Of a stretch of 64,000 bases of DNA, positions 45,324 to 53,860 are shown piece after piece (positions within the stretch are counted from its first letter, which is position 1; every line of letters begins with the position of its first letter). This DNA is from Amycolatopsis mongoliensis (GTDB lineage: Bacteria; Actinomycetota; Actinomycetes; Mycobacteriales; Pseudonocardiaceae), in the NCBI RefSeq assembly GCF_030285665.1, contig NZ_CP127295.1:5766001-5830000 (forward strand), in the 5' to 3' direction. The translations under genes and the position numbers were made by a program. The notes under the pieces were generated by a model. That model worked only from the letters and a program-made list of their open reading frames with translations. It was not told the origin of the DNA and did not search any database.

Positions 45324-46397
45324 TCAGTCCCAGTCGAGAGCGCCGCCCGACTGGTACTCGATGACGCGGGTCTCGAAGAAGTTCTTCTCCTTCTTCAGGT
45401 CCATCGCCTCGGACATCCACGGGAACGGGTTCTCGGTCTCGCCGAAGATCGGCTGGAGGCCGATCTGCTGCGCGCGCCGGTCGGTGATGAAGTGCATGTA
45501 CTGCTCGCACAGCTGCGCCGACAGGCCGAGCATGCCGCGCGGCATGGTGTCGCGCGCGTACTTGACCTCGAGCTCGCACGCCTCCTTCAGCATCCCGCGG
45601 ACCTCTTCCTGGAACTCGGAAGTCCACAGGTGCGGGTTCTCGATCTTGATCTGGTTGATGCAGTCGATGCCGAAGTTCAGGTGGATCGACTCGTCGCGCA
45701 GGATGTACTGGTACTGCTCGGCGATGCCGACCATCTTGTTGCGGCGGCCCAGCGACAGGATCTGCGCGAAGCCGGTGTAGAACCACATGCCCTCGAAGAT
45801 CACGTAGAACGCGACGAGGTCACGCAGGAACGCCGTGTCGGCCTCCGGCGTCCCGGTCTTGAAGTCCGGGTCCTCCAGGTGCTGCGTGTACTTCAGCGCC
45901 CACGCGTCCTTGTCCGAAATGGACGGGACCTCGCGGTACATGTTGAACAGCTCGCCCTCGACCAGGCCGAGGCTCTCGCAGATGTACTGGAAGGTGTGCG
46001 TGTGCACGGCCTCCTCGAACGCCTGGCGCAGCAGGTACTGGCGGCACTCGGGGTTGGTGATCTGCCGGTACACCGCGAGCACGATGTTGTTGGCCACCAG
46101 GGACTCCGCGGTCGCGAAGAAGCCCAGGTTGCGCTTGAGCATCTGCCGCTCGTCCTCGGTGAGGCCGTCCTTCGACTTCCACAGCGCGATGTCGGCCTGC
46201 ATGGCGACCTCGGTCGGCATCCAGTGGTTGTTGCAGCCGGCCAGGTACTTCTCCCAGGCCCACGTGTACTTCATCGGCAGCAGCTGGTTGACGTCGGCGC
46301 GCGCGTTGATCATGCGCTTGTCGTCGACGTTGATCCGGGCGGCGCCGACCTCGATCTCCCCGAGGCCGGTCGCGTCCGTCGTCTCCACGTTGGTCAT
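45324..46397 (-). CDS. nrdB: Class I ribonucleotide reductase beta subunit, class Ic type
   Basis: A 357-residue diiron-type carboxylate protein. The first metal ligand is Glu98 ([12 protein letters not shown]) where class Ia has Asp; Glu129 and His132 are in FEEAVH; the radical tyrosine position is Phe136 (HTHTFQ); Glu and His in IFEGMW and LRDESIH complete the site. Glu at ligand 1 plus Phe for Tyr is the pattern of Chlamydia-type class Ic enzymes that use a Mn/Fe cofactor. It supplies the radical for NrdA. ATG 46397 is used; GTG 46406 is possible. Confidence 0.95.
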   Translation of the reverse strand: MTNVETTDATGLGEIEVGAARINVDDKRMINARADVNQLLPMKYTWAWEKYLAGCNNHWMPTEVAMQADIALWKSKDGLTEDERQMLKRNLGFFATAESLVANNIVLAVYRQITNPECRQYLLRQAFEEAVHTHTFQYICESLGLVEGELFNMYREVPSISDKDAWALKYTQHLEDPDFKTGTPEADTAFLRDLVAFYVIFEGMWFYTGFAQILSLGRRNKMVGIAEQYQYILRDESIHLNFGIDCINQIKIENPHLWTSEFQEEVRGMLKEACELEVKYARDTMPRGMLGLSAQLCEQYMHFITDRRAQQIGLQPIFGETENPFPWMSEAMDLKKEKNFFETRVIEYQSGGALDWD

Positions 46398-46419
46398 GTC
46401 ACTCACTTCATGCAGGTGG

Positions 46420-46465
46420 GTCGTGAGTGGTAATTCGGGTTCTAACCCGAATTACCACTCACGAC
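46420..46465. repeat. 46-bp intergenic palindrome, family A copy 3
   Basis: Perfect inverted repeat (22-bp arms plus a flanking G/C pair, 46419-46466; 2-nt centre CT). Ends GTCGTGAGTG and CACTCACGAC match the copies at 8654 and 15133. It lies between nrdA (stop 11 bp away) and nrdB on the same strand, in the leader of nrdB. Confidence 0.92.
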
Positions 46466-46476
46466 CGGCGGGAGGC

Positions 46477-49380
46477 TTACTGGCAGGCTTCGCAGTCGGG
46501 GTCGTCGATGCGGCAGGCGGCGCCTTCGGTGGCGACGAAGTCGACGTCCGGCGCGGGGGCCGGCGAGGGCGACGGGGCCGGGGCGGGCGTCGGGGCCGGC
46601 GCGGGAGCCGGGGTGGCCGCCGCGGGGGCCGGGGTGGCCGAGACGGCGTTCAGCTTGCCGTCGGTGCCGCGCAGGGTGCTCTTCTCCACGTGCGTCGCGG
46701 ACTGCGCCCGCAGGTAGTACGTGGTCTTGAGGCCCTTGTGCCACGCGTAGCGGTACAGCTCGTCGAGCTTGCGGCCGCTCGGCGCCGCGATGTAGAGGTT
46801 CAGCGACTGCGCCTGGTCGATCCACTTCTGGCGCACCGAACCGGCGTCGACGATCCACTTCGACTCGATCTCGAACGCCGTCGCGTACAGCGCCTTGAGG
46901 TCGTCCGGCACGCGGTCGATCTGGCCGAGGCTGCCGTCGAAGTACTTGAGGTCGCTGACCATGACCTCGTCCCACAGGCCGCGGGCCTTGAGGCTCTTGA
47001 CCAGGTGCGGGTTGACGACGGTGAAGTCGCCGGACATGTTCGACTTGACGAACAGGTTCTGGAACAGCGGCTCGATCGACTGGCCGACGCCCGAGATGTT
47101 GGAGATCGTCGCGGTCGGCGCGATCGCCATCACGTTGGAGTTGCGCATGCCGACGGTCTTGACCCGCTCGCGCAGCGGCGCCCAGTCCAAAGTGGACGAC
47201 AAGTCGACATCGAGGCCGTCACCCTGGCGGGCGTCGATGAGCAGCTGCATCGAGTCGATCGGCAGGATGCCCTTGCTCCACAGCGATCCCTCGAACGACT
47301 GGTACTGCCCGCGCTCCTCGGCGAGGTCGGTCGACGCCGAGATCGCGTAGTAGGAGAGGTGCTCCATGGAGACGTCGGCGAACTTCACGGCCTCCTCGGA
47401 GGCGAACGGGACGCCGATCTCGAACAGCGCGTCCTGGAAGCCCATGATGCCCAGGCCGACCGGGCGGTGGCGCAGGTTGGAGCGGCGCGCCTCCGGGATC
47501 GTGTAGAAGTTGATGTCGATCACGTTGTCCAGCATCCGGACGGCCGTGCGCACGGTCTTCTCGAGGCGCTCGGTGTCCAGACCGGACGGGGTGACGTGCT
47601 TGAGCAGGTTCACCGAGCCGAGGTTGCAGACCGCGACCTCGTCGGTGGTGGTGTTCAGCGTGATCTCGGTGCACAGGTTGGACGAGTGCACGACGCCGAC
47701 GTGCTGCTGCGGCGAGCGCAGGTTGCACGGGTCCTTGAACGTGATCCACGGGTGGCCGGTCTCGAACAGCATGGTCAGCATGCGGCGCCACAGGTCCACC
47801 GCGCGGATCCGGCGGAACACCTTGATCTCGCCGCGGTCGGCCATCGCCTCGTACTCGCGGTAGCGGGCGGCGAACTCGTTGCCGTAGAGGTCGTGCAGGT
47901 CCGGGGTCTCGTTCGGTGAGAACAGCGTCCACTCGGCGTTGGCCTCGACGCGGCGGAGGAACTCGTCCGGCACCCAGTTCGCGGTGTTCATGTCGTGGGT
48001 GCGCCGGCGGTCGTCACCGGTGTTCTTGCGCAGGTCGAGGAACTCCTCGATGTCCACGTGCCAGGTCTCGAGGTACGCGCAGGCCGCGCCCTTGCGCTTG
48101 CCGCCCTGGTTGACCGCGACCGCGGTGTCGTTGGCGATCTTGAGGAACGGCACGACACCCTGCGACTGGCCGTTGGTGCCCTTGATGTGCGCGCCGAGGC
48201 CGCGGACCGGGGTCCAGTCGTTGCCGAGGCCGCCGGAGTACTTGGCCAGCAGCGCGTTGTTCTTGTACGCCTGGAAGATCGAGTCCAGGTCGTCGTCCAC
48301 CGTGGTCAGGAAGCAGGACGACAGCTGCGGGCGCGTGGTGCCCGAGTTGAACAGCGTCGGGGTGGACGCCATGAAGTGGAAGCTCGACAGCAGCTCGTAG
48401 AACTCGATGGCGCGGGCTTCACGGTCGTCTTCGCGGATGGCCAGGCCCATCGCGACGCGCATGAAGAAGGCCTGCGGCAGCTCGAAGCGGGTGCCGTCGT
48501 GGTGCTGGAAGTACCGGTCGTAGAGCGTCTGCAGGCCGAGGAAGCCGAAGTCGAGGTCGCGCTCCGGGCGGATCGCGGCGGTGATCTTGTCCAGGTCGAA
48601 GCGCTGCAGCTCGGCGTCGACCAGCTCCAGTTCGATCGCGCGGCGCAGGTAGGCGCGGAAGTACGCGGGGTACTCGGTGGCCATCTCGTCCTGGCTGGCC
48701 AGGCGCGGCTTCTTCGCGAGGTAGCTCAGCGCCTCGCCGCGCAGCTTGTCCAGCAGCAGCCGGGCGGAGACGTAGGAGTAGTTCGGCTCCTGCTCGACCA
48801 GCACGCGGGCGGCCAGGACCTGGGCCAGGGCCAGCTCGTCGGCGCTGATGCCGTCGTAGAGGTTGCGCTTGGCCTCGGCGAGCACGGGCTCGGCCGAGAC
48901 GTCTTCGAGGCCGGCGACGGCCTCGCCCACGACGTGGGAGACGCGGGCCCAGTCGAGCGGGCGCAGGACGCCGTCGGCGCCCTTGACGTTCAGCGCGACC
49001 TCGGCCGTGGCCGGCTTCACGGCCTCGCGGGCCTTGCTGCGCTCCTCGCGGTAGAGGACGTACGCGCGGGCGACCTTGTGGTGCTCGCCGCGCATCAGGG
49101 CGAGCTCGACGATGTCCTGGATCTGCTCGATGTGCAGGGCGGTCTCGGGGCCGGCGTGGCGCAGCAGGGTGGTCTCCACCTGCTGGGTCAGCTCGGCGAC
49201 GACGTGGTGCACGCGGGAGGACGCGGCGGCGTCGCCACCCTCGACCGCGAGGAACGCCTTGGTCAGCGCGACCGAGATCTTCCCGGCGTCGAACGGCGAC
49301 ACGCTGCCGTCCCGCCGGATGACCCGGATCGCGGTGGGTGTGTCGGCAGCGGACGGCCGCTGACCGGTTTCGACTGACAT
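46477..49380 (-). CDS. nrdA: Class I ribonucleotide reductase alpha subunit
   Basis: A 967-residue catalytic subunit. Two ATP-cone domains are at the N-terminus (RVIRRDGSVSPFDAGKI and KGADGVLRPLDWARVSHVV), as in class Ic partners. The 10-strand barrel has SSCFLTTV and the active-site NLCTEITLN, and PTATISNISG. A long Pro/Ala linker (about 905-940) joins the tail with the redox cysteines CRIDDPDCEACQ. It reduces ribonucleoside diphosphates. ATG 49380 is chosen; the in-frame upstream extension is non-coding in look. nrdB follows 79 bp later. Confidence 0.96.
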   Translation of the reverse strand: MSVETGQRPSAADTPTAIRVIRRDGSVSPFDAGKISVALTKAFLAVEGGDAAASSRVHHVVAELTQQVETTLLRHAGPETALHIEQIQDIVELALMRGEHHKVARAYVLYREERSKAREAVKPATAEVALNVKGADGVLRPLDWARVSHVVGEAVAGLEDVSAEPVLAEAKRNLYDGISADELALAQVLAARVLVEQEPNYSYVSARLLLDKLRGEALSYLAKKPRLASQDEMATEYPAYFRAYLRRAIELELVDAELQRFDLDKITAAIRPERDLDFGFLGLQTLYDRYFQHHDGTRFELPQAFFMRVAMGLAIREDDREARAIEFYELLSSFHFMASTPTLFNSGTTRPQLSSCFLTTVDDDLDSIFQAYKNNALLAKYSGGLGNDWTPVRGLGAHIKGTNGQSQGVVPFLKIANDTAVAVNQGGKRKGAACAYLETWHVDIEEFLDLRKNTGDDRRRTHDMNTANWVPDEFLRRVEANAEWTLFSPNETPDLHDLYGNEFAARYREYEAMADRGEIKVFRRIRAVDLWRRMLTMLFETGHPWITFKDPCNLRSPQQHVGVVHSSNLCTEITLNTTTDEVAVCNLGSVNLLKHVTPSGLDTERLEKTVRTAVRMLDNVIDINFYTIPEARRSNLRHRPVGLGIMGFQDALFEIGVPFASEEAVKFADVSMEHLSYYAISASTDLAEERGQYQSFEGSLWSKGILPIDSMQLLIDARQGDGLDVDLSSTLDWAPLRERVKTVGMRNSNVMAIAPTATISNISGVGQSIEPLFQNLFVKSNMSGDFTVVNPHLVKSLKARGLWDEVMVSDLKYFDGSLGQIDRVPDDLKALYATAFEIESKWIVDAGSVRQKWIDQAQSLNLYIAAPSGRKLDELYRYAWHKGLKTTYYLRAQSATHVEKSTLRGTDGKLNAVSATPAPAAATPAPAPAPTPAPAPSPSPAPAPDVDFVATEGAACRIDDPDCEACQ

Positions 49381-49525
49381 GCGTGTCTCCACTGTGCTCT
49401 CGAAAAAATGGGCGCGTTCGATCGCCGCACGGCCTCGCGAGGCCGTGCGCTGCAGGTTCTTCAAAGCTGCCCGGCAGTACTCTGCAGCGGTCTCCCCGTC
49501 GCTGGGCCCTGCCGGTCACCAGAGA

Positions 49526-49535
49526 CTACATGTAG
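49526..49535. promoter_or_regulatory. Possible NrdR box upstream of nrdA
   Basis: CTACATGTAG is a 10-bp palindrome in an ACTACATGTAGGGG context, 146 bp before the nrdA start. It agrees with the general NrdR-box form (C-x-A-x-A-T-x-T-x-G). NrdR usually binds two boxes about 31 bp apart; no clear second box was found, so this is tentative. Confidence 0.35.
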
Positions 49536-49723
49536 GGGTGATCAGCCGCGCGGGACCCAAGGGGTGGCGTGTCGCGCTCTCACCCTGCCGGGTTACGTGA
49601 TCACTGAGAGGTGCTGCTCAAGGGGCGGGCGCGGGGGTTCGGGGGTAGGTTCCGAGGCCGTCCGGGCTCGGGTGGACCACGGGTGCCGGGTGGTCCGGTC
49701 GGTGGGTGCGCGGGGCCGATGAC

Positions 49724-49770
49724 GTGAATGACTCATTCATGTCGTCTGGTGACATGAATGAGTCATTCAC
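49724..49770. repeat. 47-bp palindrome with GTGAATGACTCATTCA
   Basis: Perfect 20-bp arms (49724-49743, 49751-49770) around GTCTGGT. The arm itself contains the 15-bp inverted motif TGAATGACTCATTCA. It lies 31 bp from the stop of the ADC-like gene, in the nrdA upstream region. Confidence 0.9.
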
Positions 49771-49801
49771 TACGTGCGGGCGGGGCGGAGCGCGCGGAGG
49801 G

Positions 49802-50407
49802 TCAGGCGCCGAAGCGCAGTTCCGACGCGGGCAACTCCAGGCTCGCCACCGGGCGCCGCCCGTCGAGGTAGCCGAGCGGGCCGTGCGGGTTGAAGCTCCA
49901 GTCCGCCGATGCCGGGCGCGGGCTGATCTTGGCCCCCACCGGGGTCCGCAGGAGGCCGTCGCGCTCCTGGGCCACCTCGAACGACGTCGGGACCCGTAGC
50001 GGCAGCGCGGGCCGGCGGGTGAACGCCGCCGTCGCGATCCAGTCGTCGGCCGTCGCCGCCGTGGCCGTGAACGTGCGGCCGCCGGTGAAGTCCAGCGTCG
50101 CCAGGTCCTTCGGGATCGCCCACAGCTCGCGGCCGCCCGCCAGGGACGCCTCGCTGTCGACCCAGATCTCGGTGATCGAGCAGGACACGCGCCGCGCCTT
50201 GATCGACACCGCGGCCAGCAGCTCGTGGTAGGCCAGCTGCCCGGGCGGGGTGTAGTCGATCCACGCCGTGAACACCGACGCGTGCCCGGCGACGACCAGC
50301 GGCGAAACGCCGGCCGGCAACGCGGGCAGCCGGGAAGGCGGTACGCGCCAGACCGACACCCGCGCGTCGGCGGTCAGGGTCCAGGGCTGCGGCGGGTAGA
50401 GGCTCAT
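49802..50407 (-). CDS. Acetoacetate decarboxylase-like protein
   Basis: A 201-residue protein of the ADC fold: YTPPGQLAYHELLAA, ITEIWVDSEASLAGGREL and IPKDLATLDF, in which Lys100 follows Pro as the Schiff-base lysine does in ADC. Glu residues usually near the pocket are partly kept. True members decarboxylate acetoacetate; others act on different keto acids, so the reaction is open. ATG 50407 overlaps the enoyl-CoA hydratase stop (ATGA), so it is the second gene of that pair and belongs to acyl-CoA or keto-acid catabolism. Confidence 0.82.
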   Translation of the reverse strand: MSLYPPQPWTLTADARVSVWRVPPSRLPALPAGVSPLVVAGHASVFTAWIDYTPPGQLAYHELLAAVSIKARRVSCSITEIWVDSEASLAGGRELWAIPKDLATLDFTGGRTFTATAATADDWIATAAFTRRPALPLRVPTSFEVAQERDGLLRTPVGAKISPRPASADWSFNPHGPLGYLDGRRPVASLELPASELRFGA

Positions 50408-51243
50408 TTCTCCAGCCAGGGCAGGTAGTCGGGCAGGTCCTTGTCCACGCGCAGGCCCCACGACGGCGGCCGCTTCTGCAGGAACGACATGACCCCTTCG
50501 ACGGCGTCCGGGTTCGCGCCCAGCCCGCCGATCAGCCGGGAGTCGAGTTCGTGCACCGGGAACGGCGACTCGGCGCTCGCCATCCGGTAGAGCAGCTGGC
50601 GGGTGACCGCGACCGACACCGGCGCCGTCGTCGACACGATTTCGCGCGCCAGCTCGTACGCCTCGTCGAGCACGGTTCCGGTGGGGAAGACCTTGTGTAC
50701 CAGGCCCTTTTCGAGGGCCTCGGCAGCGGGGAACACCCGGCCGCTGATCATCCAGTCGAGGGCGGTCCCCATGCCGACGAGCCGGGGGAGGAACCACGCC
50801 GAGGCGCCTTCGGGGTAGATGCCGCGCCGCGTGAACACGAAGCCGAAGCGCGAGTCCTCCGAGGCGAGCCGGTAGTCGCACGACAGCGTGATCGTGACGC
50901 CGCCGCCGACCGCCGCGCCGTGCAGGGCCGCGATCACCGGCTTGTTCATCGTGAAGATCCGCTTCGAGCAGCGGCCGGCGGGCTCCTGCCACGCCGCGTC
51001 CGGGCCGGTCGACGGATCGAAGTCGAAGCCGCCCTGCGACAAGTCGGCGCCGACGCAGAAGTCCTTGCCCGCCCCGGTCAGCACGACGACGCGGACGTCT
51101 TCGTCGCGGTCCGCGCGGTCCATGGCGGCGCCGAGCTCGTCGGCCATCCGGATCGTGTAGCCGTTGCGCGCCTCCGGGCGGTTCAACGTCACCGTGGCGA
51201 TCCGGTCCGCGACGGCGTAGGTGATCTCGGCGTAGTCGGCCAT
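50404..51243 (-). CDS. Enoyl-CoA hydratase/isomerase family protein
   Basis: A 279-residue crotonase: VTLNRPEARNGYT, GKDFCVGADLS (the oxyanion-forming stretch), ALHGAAVGGGVTITLSCDYR and RRGIYPEGASAW. Glu in the last motif is in a catalytic position. It hydrates enoyl-CoA or isomerises. It is the promoter-proximal gene of a pair with the ADC-like gene, and is divergent from the acyl-CoA carboxylase operon; in Mtb a homologous hydratase (echA7) lies with that operon, supporting a common pathway. ATG 51243 gives the family N-terminus. Confidence 0.92.
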   Translation of the reverse strand: MADYAEITYAVADRIATVTLNRPEARNGYTIRMADELGAAMDRADRDEDVRVVVLTGAGKDFCVGADLSQGGFDFDPSTGPDAAWQEPAGRCSKRIFTMNKPVIAALHGAAVGGGVTITLSCDYRLASEDSRFGFVFTRRGIYPEGASAWFLPRLVGMGTALDWMISGRVFPAAEALEKGLVHKVFPTGTVLDEAYELAREIVSTTAPVSVAVTRQLLYRMASAESPFPVHELDSRLIGGLGANPDAVEGVMSFLQKRPPSWGLRVDKDLPDYLPWLEK

Positions 51244-51266
51244 GGCGACGAACGTATTGCAGTCCG

Positions 51267-51293
51267 CCACTACTGGCAAGATGTCAATAGTGG
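51267..51293. promoter_or_regulatory. Inverted repeat between enoyl-CoA hydratase and the carboxylase operon
   Basis: CCACTA (51267-51272) and TAGTGG (51288-51293) flank 15 bp, in the 140-bp divergent promoter region. On the minus strand a TTGACA hexamer lies inside (51287-51282). It is a candidate operator for the TetR protein at the end of the operon. Confidence 0.45.
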
Positions 51294-51383
51294 ATCCGCT
51301 GCGTCCGGGCTGAAACAATCAGGCGCGCTTGATTTTTCCGAGGGGCGGTGCGACGCTGGGCGTCGGACGCAAGGAGGCGGCGG

Positions 51384-52175
51384 ATGGCGGACCTCGGCGT
51401 GATCCTCGGGGATCTCGACGCGGAATCACGGACGATCGACGACGTGGTGGCGAACCTGCCCGCGTCCGACTGGGCACGGGGTACACCGGCCGCTCGGTGG
51501 ACGATCGCGCACCAGATCGCCCACCTGGCCTGGACCGACCGCAAGGCCTACATCGCGGCGGCTCACCCGGAGGACTGGCAGGCCGAGGTCGAAGAGCTCC
51601 TCAAGGTGGGGGAGAACTACGTCGACGACGGCGCCGCGGCCGGGGCGGCGCGGCCGCCGCGGGAGATCCTCGAAGACTGGCGGGCCGGCCGCAAGCAGCT
51701 CGCCGAAGCCCTCGCCGCCGTGCCGGACGGGCAGAAGCTGCCCTGGTACGGCCCGCCGATGAGCGCGGCCTCCATGGTCACCGCCCGCCTGATGGAGACC
51801 TGGGCCCACGGCCAGGACATCTTCGACGCCCTCGGTCTGACGCGCGAACCGACCGCGCGGCTGTGGCACATCGCCCGCTTCGGCACCCGGACCCGCGACT
51901 TCGCCTACAAGCTCAACTCGCTCGCGCCCCCGGCCGAGGAGTTCCGCGTCGAGCTGATCGCGCCGGACGGCTCCACCTGGGCGTTCGGCCCGGAGGACGC
52001 CGAGCAGAAGCTCACCGGCAGCGCGCTCGACTTCTGCCTGGTGGCCACGCAGCGGCGGCACCCGGCCGACACGGACCTGGTCGCGCACGGCGCCGACGTC
52101 GAGGAATGGCTCGGCATCGCGCAGGCCTTCGCCGGACCGCCCGGTGAAGGACGGAAACCGGGGCAGTTCGCATGA
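51384..52175 (+). CDS. TIGR03084 family metal-binding (DinB-like) protein
   Basis: A 263-residue mycothiol-dependent-type fold: N-terminal four-helix bundle with TIAHQIAHLAWTDRKAY (His ligands) and TWAHGQDIFDALG (His ligand), then a sterol-carrier-like C-terminal part. The TIGR03084 group is seen in actinobacteria beside AtuA-like genes. ATG 51384 follows AGGAGG. It is the first gene of a tightly overlapping operon. It could act as a mycothiol-dependent isomerase or transferase on the acyl-CoA pathway intermediate, which is inference. Confidence 0.88.
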   Translation: MADLGVILGDLDAESRTIDDVVANLPASDWARGTPAARWTIAHQIAHLAWTDRKAYIAAAHPEDWQAEVEELLKVGENYVDDGAAAGAARPPREILEDWRAGRKQLAEALAAVPDGQKLPWYGPPMSAASMVTARLMETWAHGQDIFDALGLTREPTARLWHIARFGTRTRDFAYKLNSLAPPAEEFRVELIAPDGSTWAFGPEDAEQKLTGSALDFCLVATQRRHPADTDLVAHGADVEEWLGIAQAFAGPPGEGRKPGQFA

Positions 52176-53860
52176 CTTTCCGCATCGGCAACGCTTCGGG
52201 GTTCTACGGCGACCGCTTCTCGGCCGTCCGCGAGATGCTCACCGGCGGCCCGCTCGACGTCCTCACCGGCGACTACCTCGCCGAGCTGACCATGCTCATC
52301 CTCGGGCGCGACCGGATGAAGGACGCGAACCGCGGCTACGCCAAGACGTTCCTCCGCCAGATGGAGGAGAACCTCGAGCTGGCCAAGGAAAACGGCGTCA
52401 AGATCGTCGCGAACGCGGGCGGCCTCAACCCCGCCGGGCTCGCGGACGCCCTGCGCGAACTGGCCGACAAGCTCGGTCTCGACGTCAAGATCGCGCACGT
52501 CGAAGGCGACGACCTGGTCGCGCGCGCCGCCGAGCTGAAGCTCGGGAAACCGTTGACCGCCAACGCCTACCTCGGCGCGTGGGGGATCGTCGAGTGCCTG
52601 AACGCGGGCGCGGACGTCGTCGTCACCGGGCGCGTCACCGACGCCTCGGTGATCGTCGGGCCGGCGGCCGCGCACTACGGCTGGGCCCGCGACGACTTCG
52701 ACGCCCTCGCCGGCGCGGTCGCCGCCGGGCACGTCATCGAATGCGGTGCCCAGGCCACCGGCGGGAACTACGCCTTCTTCACCGAGCACTCCCTGGGCGT
52801 GCCGGGGTTCCCGATCGCCGAGATCGAGGCCGACGGCTCCAGCGTCATCACCAAGCACCCGGGCACCGGCGGCGTGGTGAACGCCGGCACGGTCACCGCG
52901 CAGCTGCTGTACGAGATCACCGGCGCCCGCTACGCCGGGCCGGACGTCACGACCCGGTTCGACACGCTCTCGCTGACCGAAGACGGACCCGACCGCGTCC
53001 GCATCTCCGGCGTCCGCGGTGAGGCTCCGCCGCCGACGCTGAAGGTCGCCTTGAACACCCTCGGCGGGTTCCGCAACGAGACGACGTTCGTCCTCACCGG
53101 ACTCGACATCGAGGCGAAGGCCGCGCTTGTGCGCGAACAGCTCGAAGCGGCGCTGAAGGAACGGCCCCCCGCCGACGTCAAGTGGACGCTGGCCCGGACC
53201 GACCACCCGGACGCCGACACCGAACAGACCGCGAGCGCGCTGCTGCACGTCGCCGTCAAGGACGCCGACCCCAAGGTGGCCGGGCGCGCGTTCACCGGGG
53301 CGGCCGTCGAACTGGCGCTGGCCAGCTACCCCGGGTTCCACGTCACCGCGCCGCCGTCGGATGCCTCGCCGTACGGCGTCTACACCGCGGCCTACGTGGA
53401 CGCCGGGCAGGTCCCGCACGTGGCCGTGCTGCCGGACGGGATGCGAGTCGACATAGCGCCTTCGGTGTCCACCCGGGAGCTGTCCGATGTGGACGAACCC
53501 GCGCTGCCCGAGCCCCTCGACCACGGCCCGGTGCGCCGGGTGCCCCTGGGCACGATCGCCGGCGCCCGCAGCGGGGACAAGGGCGGCAACGCCAACCTCG
53601 GCGTCTGGGTGCGGTCGGAAGAGGCGTGGCGGTGGCTCGTCCACCGCCTGACCATCGCCGAGTTCAAGCTGCTGCTGCCCGAGACCGCCGACCTGCCGGT
53701 GACGCGCTACCTGCTGCCGAACCTGTGGGCGATGAACTTCGTCGTCGAGGGCATCCTCGGCGAGGGCGTCGCGTCGCAGGCGCGGTTCGACCCGCAGGCC
53801 AAGGCCTTCGGCGAGTGGCTGCGGTCCCGTGAGATCGACATCCCCGAGGTGCTCCTGTGA
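52172..53860 (+). CDS. AtuA-like DUF1446 protein (acyclic terpene utilization type)
   Basis: A 562-residue protein with N-terminal DUF1446 domain (about 1-440) including NASGFYGDRFSA, VANAGGLNPAGLADAL, ADVVVTGRVTDASVIVGP and EHSLGVPGFPIAEI, and a C-terminal AtuA-type ferredoxin-like part (GTIAGARSGDKGGNANLGVW). AtuA is needed for citronellol and geraniol growth in Pseudomonas; the reaction is not known. A homolog (Rv0976c-like) lies with accA2/accD2 in Mtb. ATG 52172 overlaps the previous stop, and the stop overlaps the next start. Confidence 0.9.
   Translation: MTFRIGNASGFYGDRFSAVREMLTGGPLDVLTGDYLAELTMLILGRDRMKDANRGYAKTFLRQMEENLELAKENGVKIVANAGGLNPAGLADALRELADKLGLDVKIAHVEGDDLVARAAELKLGKPLTANAYLGAWGIVECLNAGADVVVTGRVTDASVIVGPAAAHYGWARDDFDALAGAVAAGHVIECGAQATGGNYAFFTEHSLGVPGFPIAEIEADGSSVITKHPGTGGVVNAGTVTAQLLYEITGARYAGPDVTTRFDTLSLTEDGPDRVRISGVRGEAPPPTLKVALNTLGGFRNETTFVLTGLDIEAKAALVREQLEAALKERPPADVKWTLARTDHPDADTEQTASALLHVAVKDADPKVAGRAFTGAAVELALASYPGFHVTAPPSDASPYGVYTAAYVDAGQVPHVAVLPDGMRVDIAPSVSTRELSDVDEPALPEPLDHGPVRRVPLGTIAGARSGDKGGNANLGVWVRSEEAWRWLVHRLTIAEFKLLLPETADLPVTRYLLPNLWAMNFVVEGILGEGVASQARFDPQAKAFGEWLRSREIDIPEVLL

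Larger units (their letters stand above)
49381..49801. other. Intergenic region upstream of nrdA
   Basis: 421 bp with no supported gene. It contains GCACGGCCTCGCGAGGCCGT (a 20-bp near-palindrome, 49428-49447), a possible NrdR site at 49526-49535 and a 47-bp palindrome at 49724-49770, so it holds the nrdA leader and the end of the ADC-like gene's transcript. Confidence 0.6.

Noticed and set aside
49381..49720. Cobalamin riboswitch upstream of nrdA, as reported for some Streptomyces nrdAB
   Set aside because: The minus-strand leader lacks the conserved GGGAA...GGTGnnATTCC core and the 3' B12 box, which are only seen before metE.
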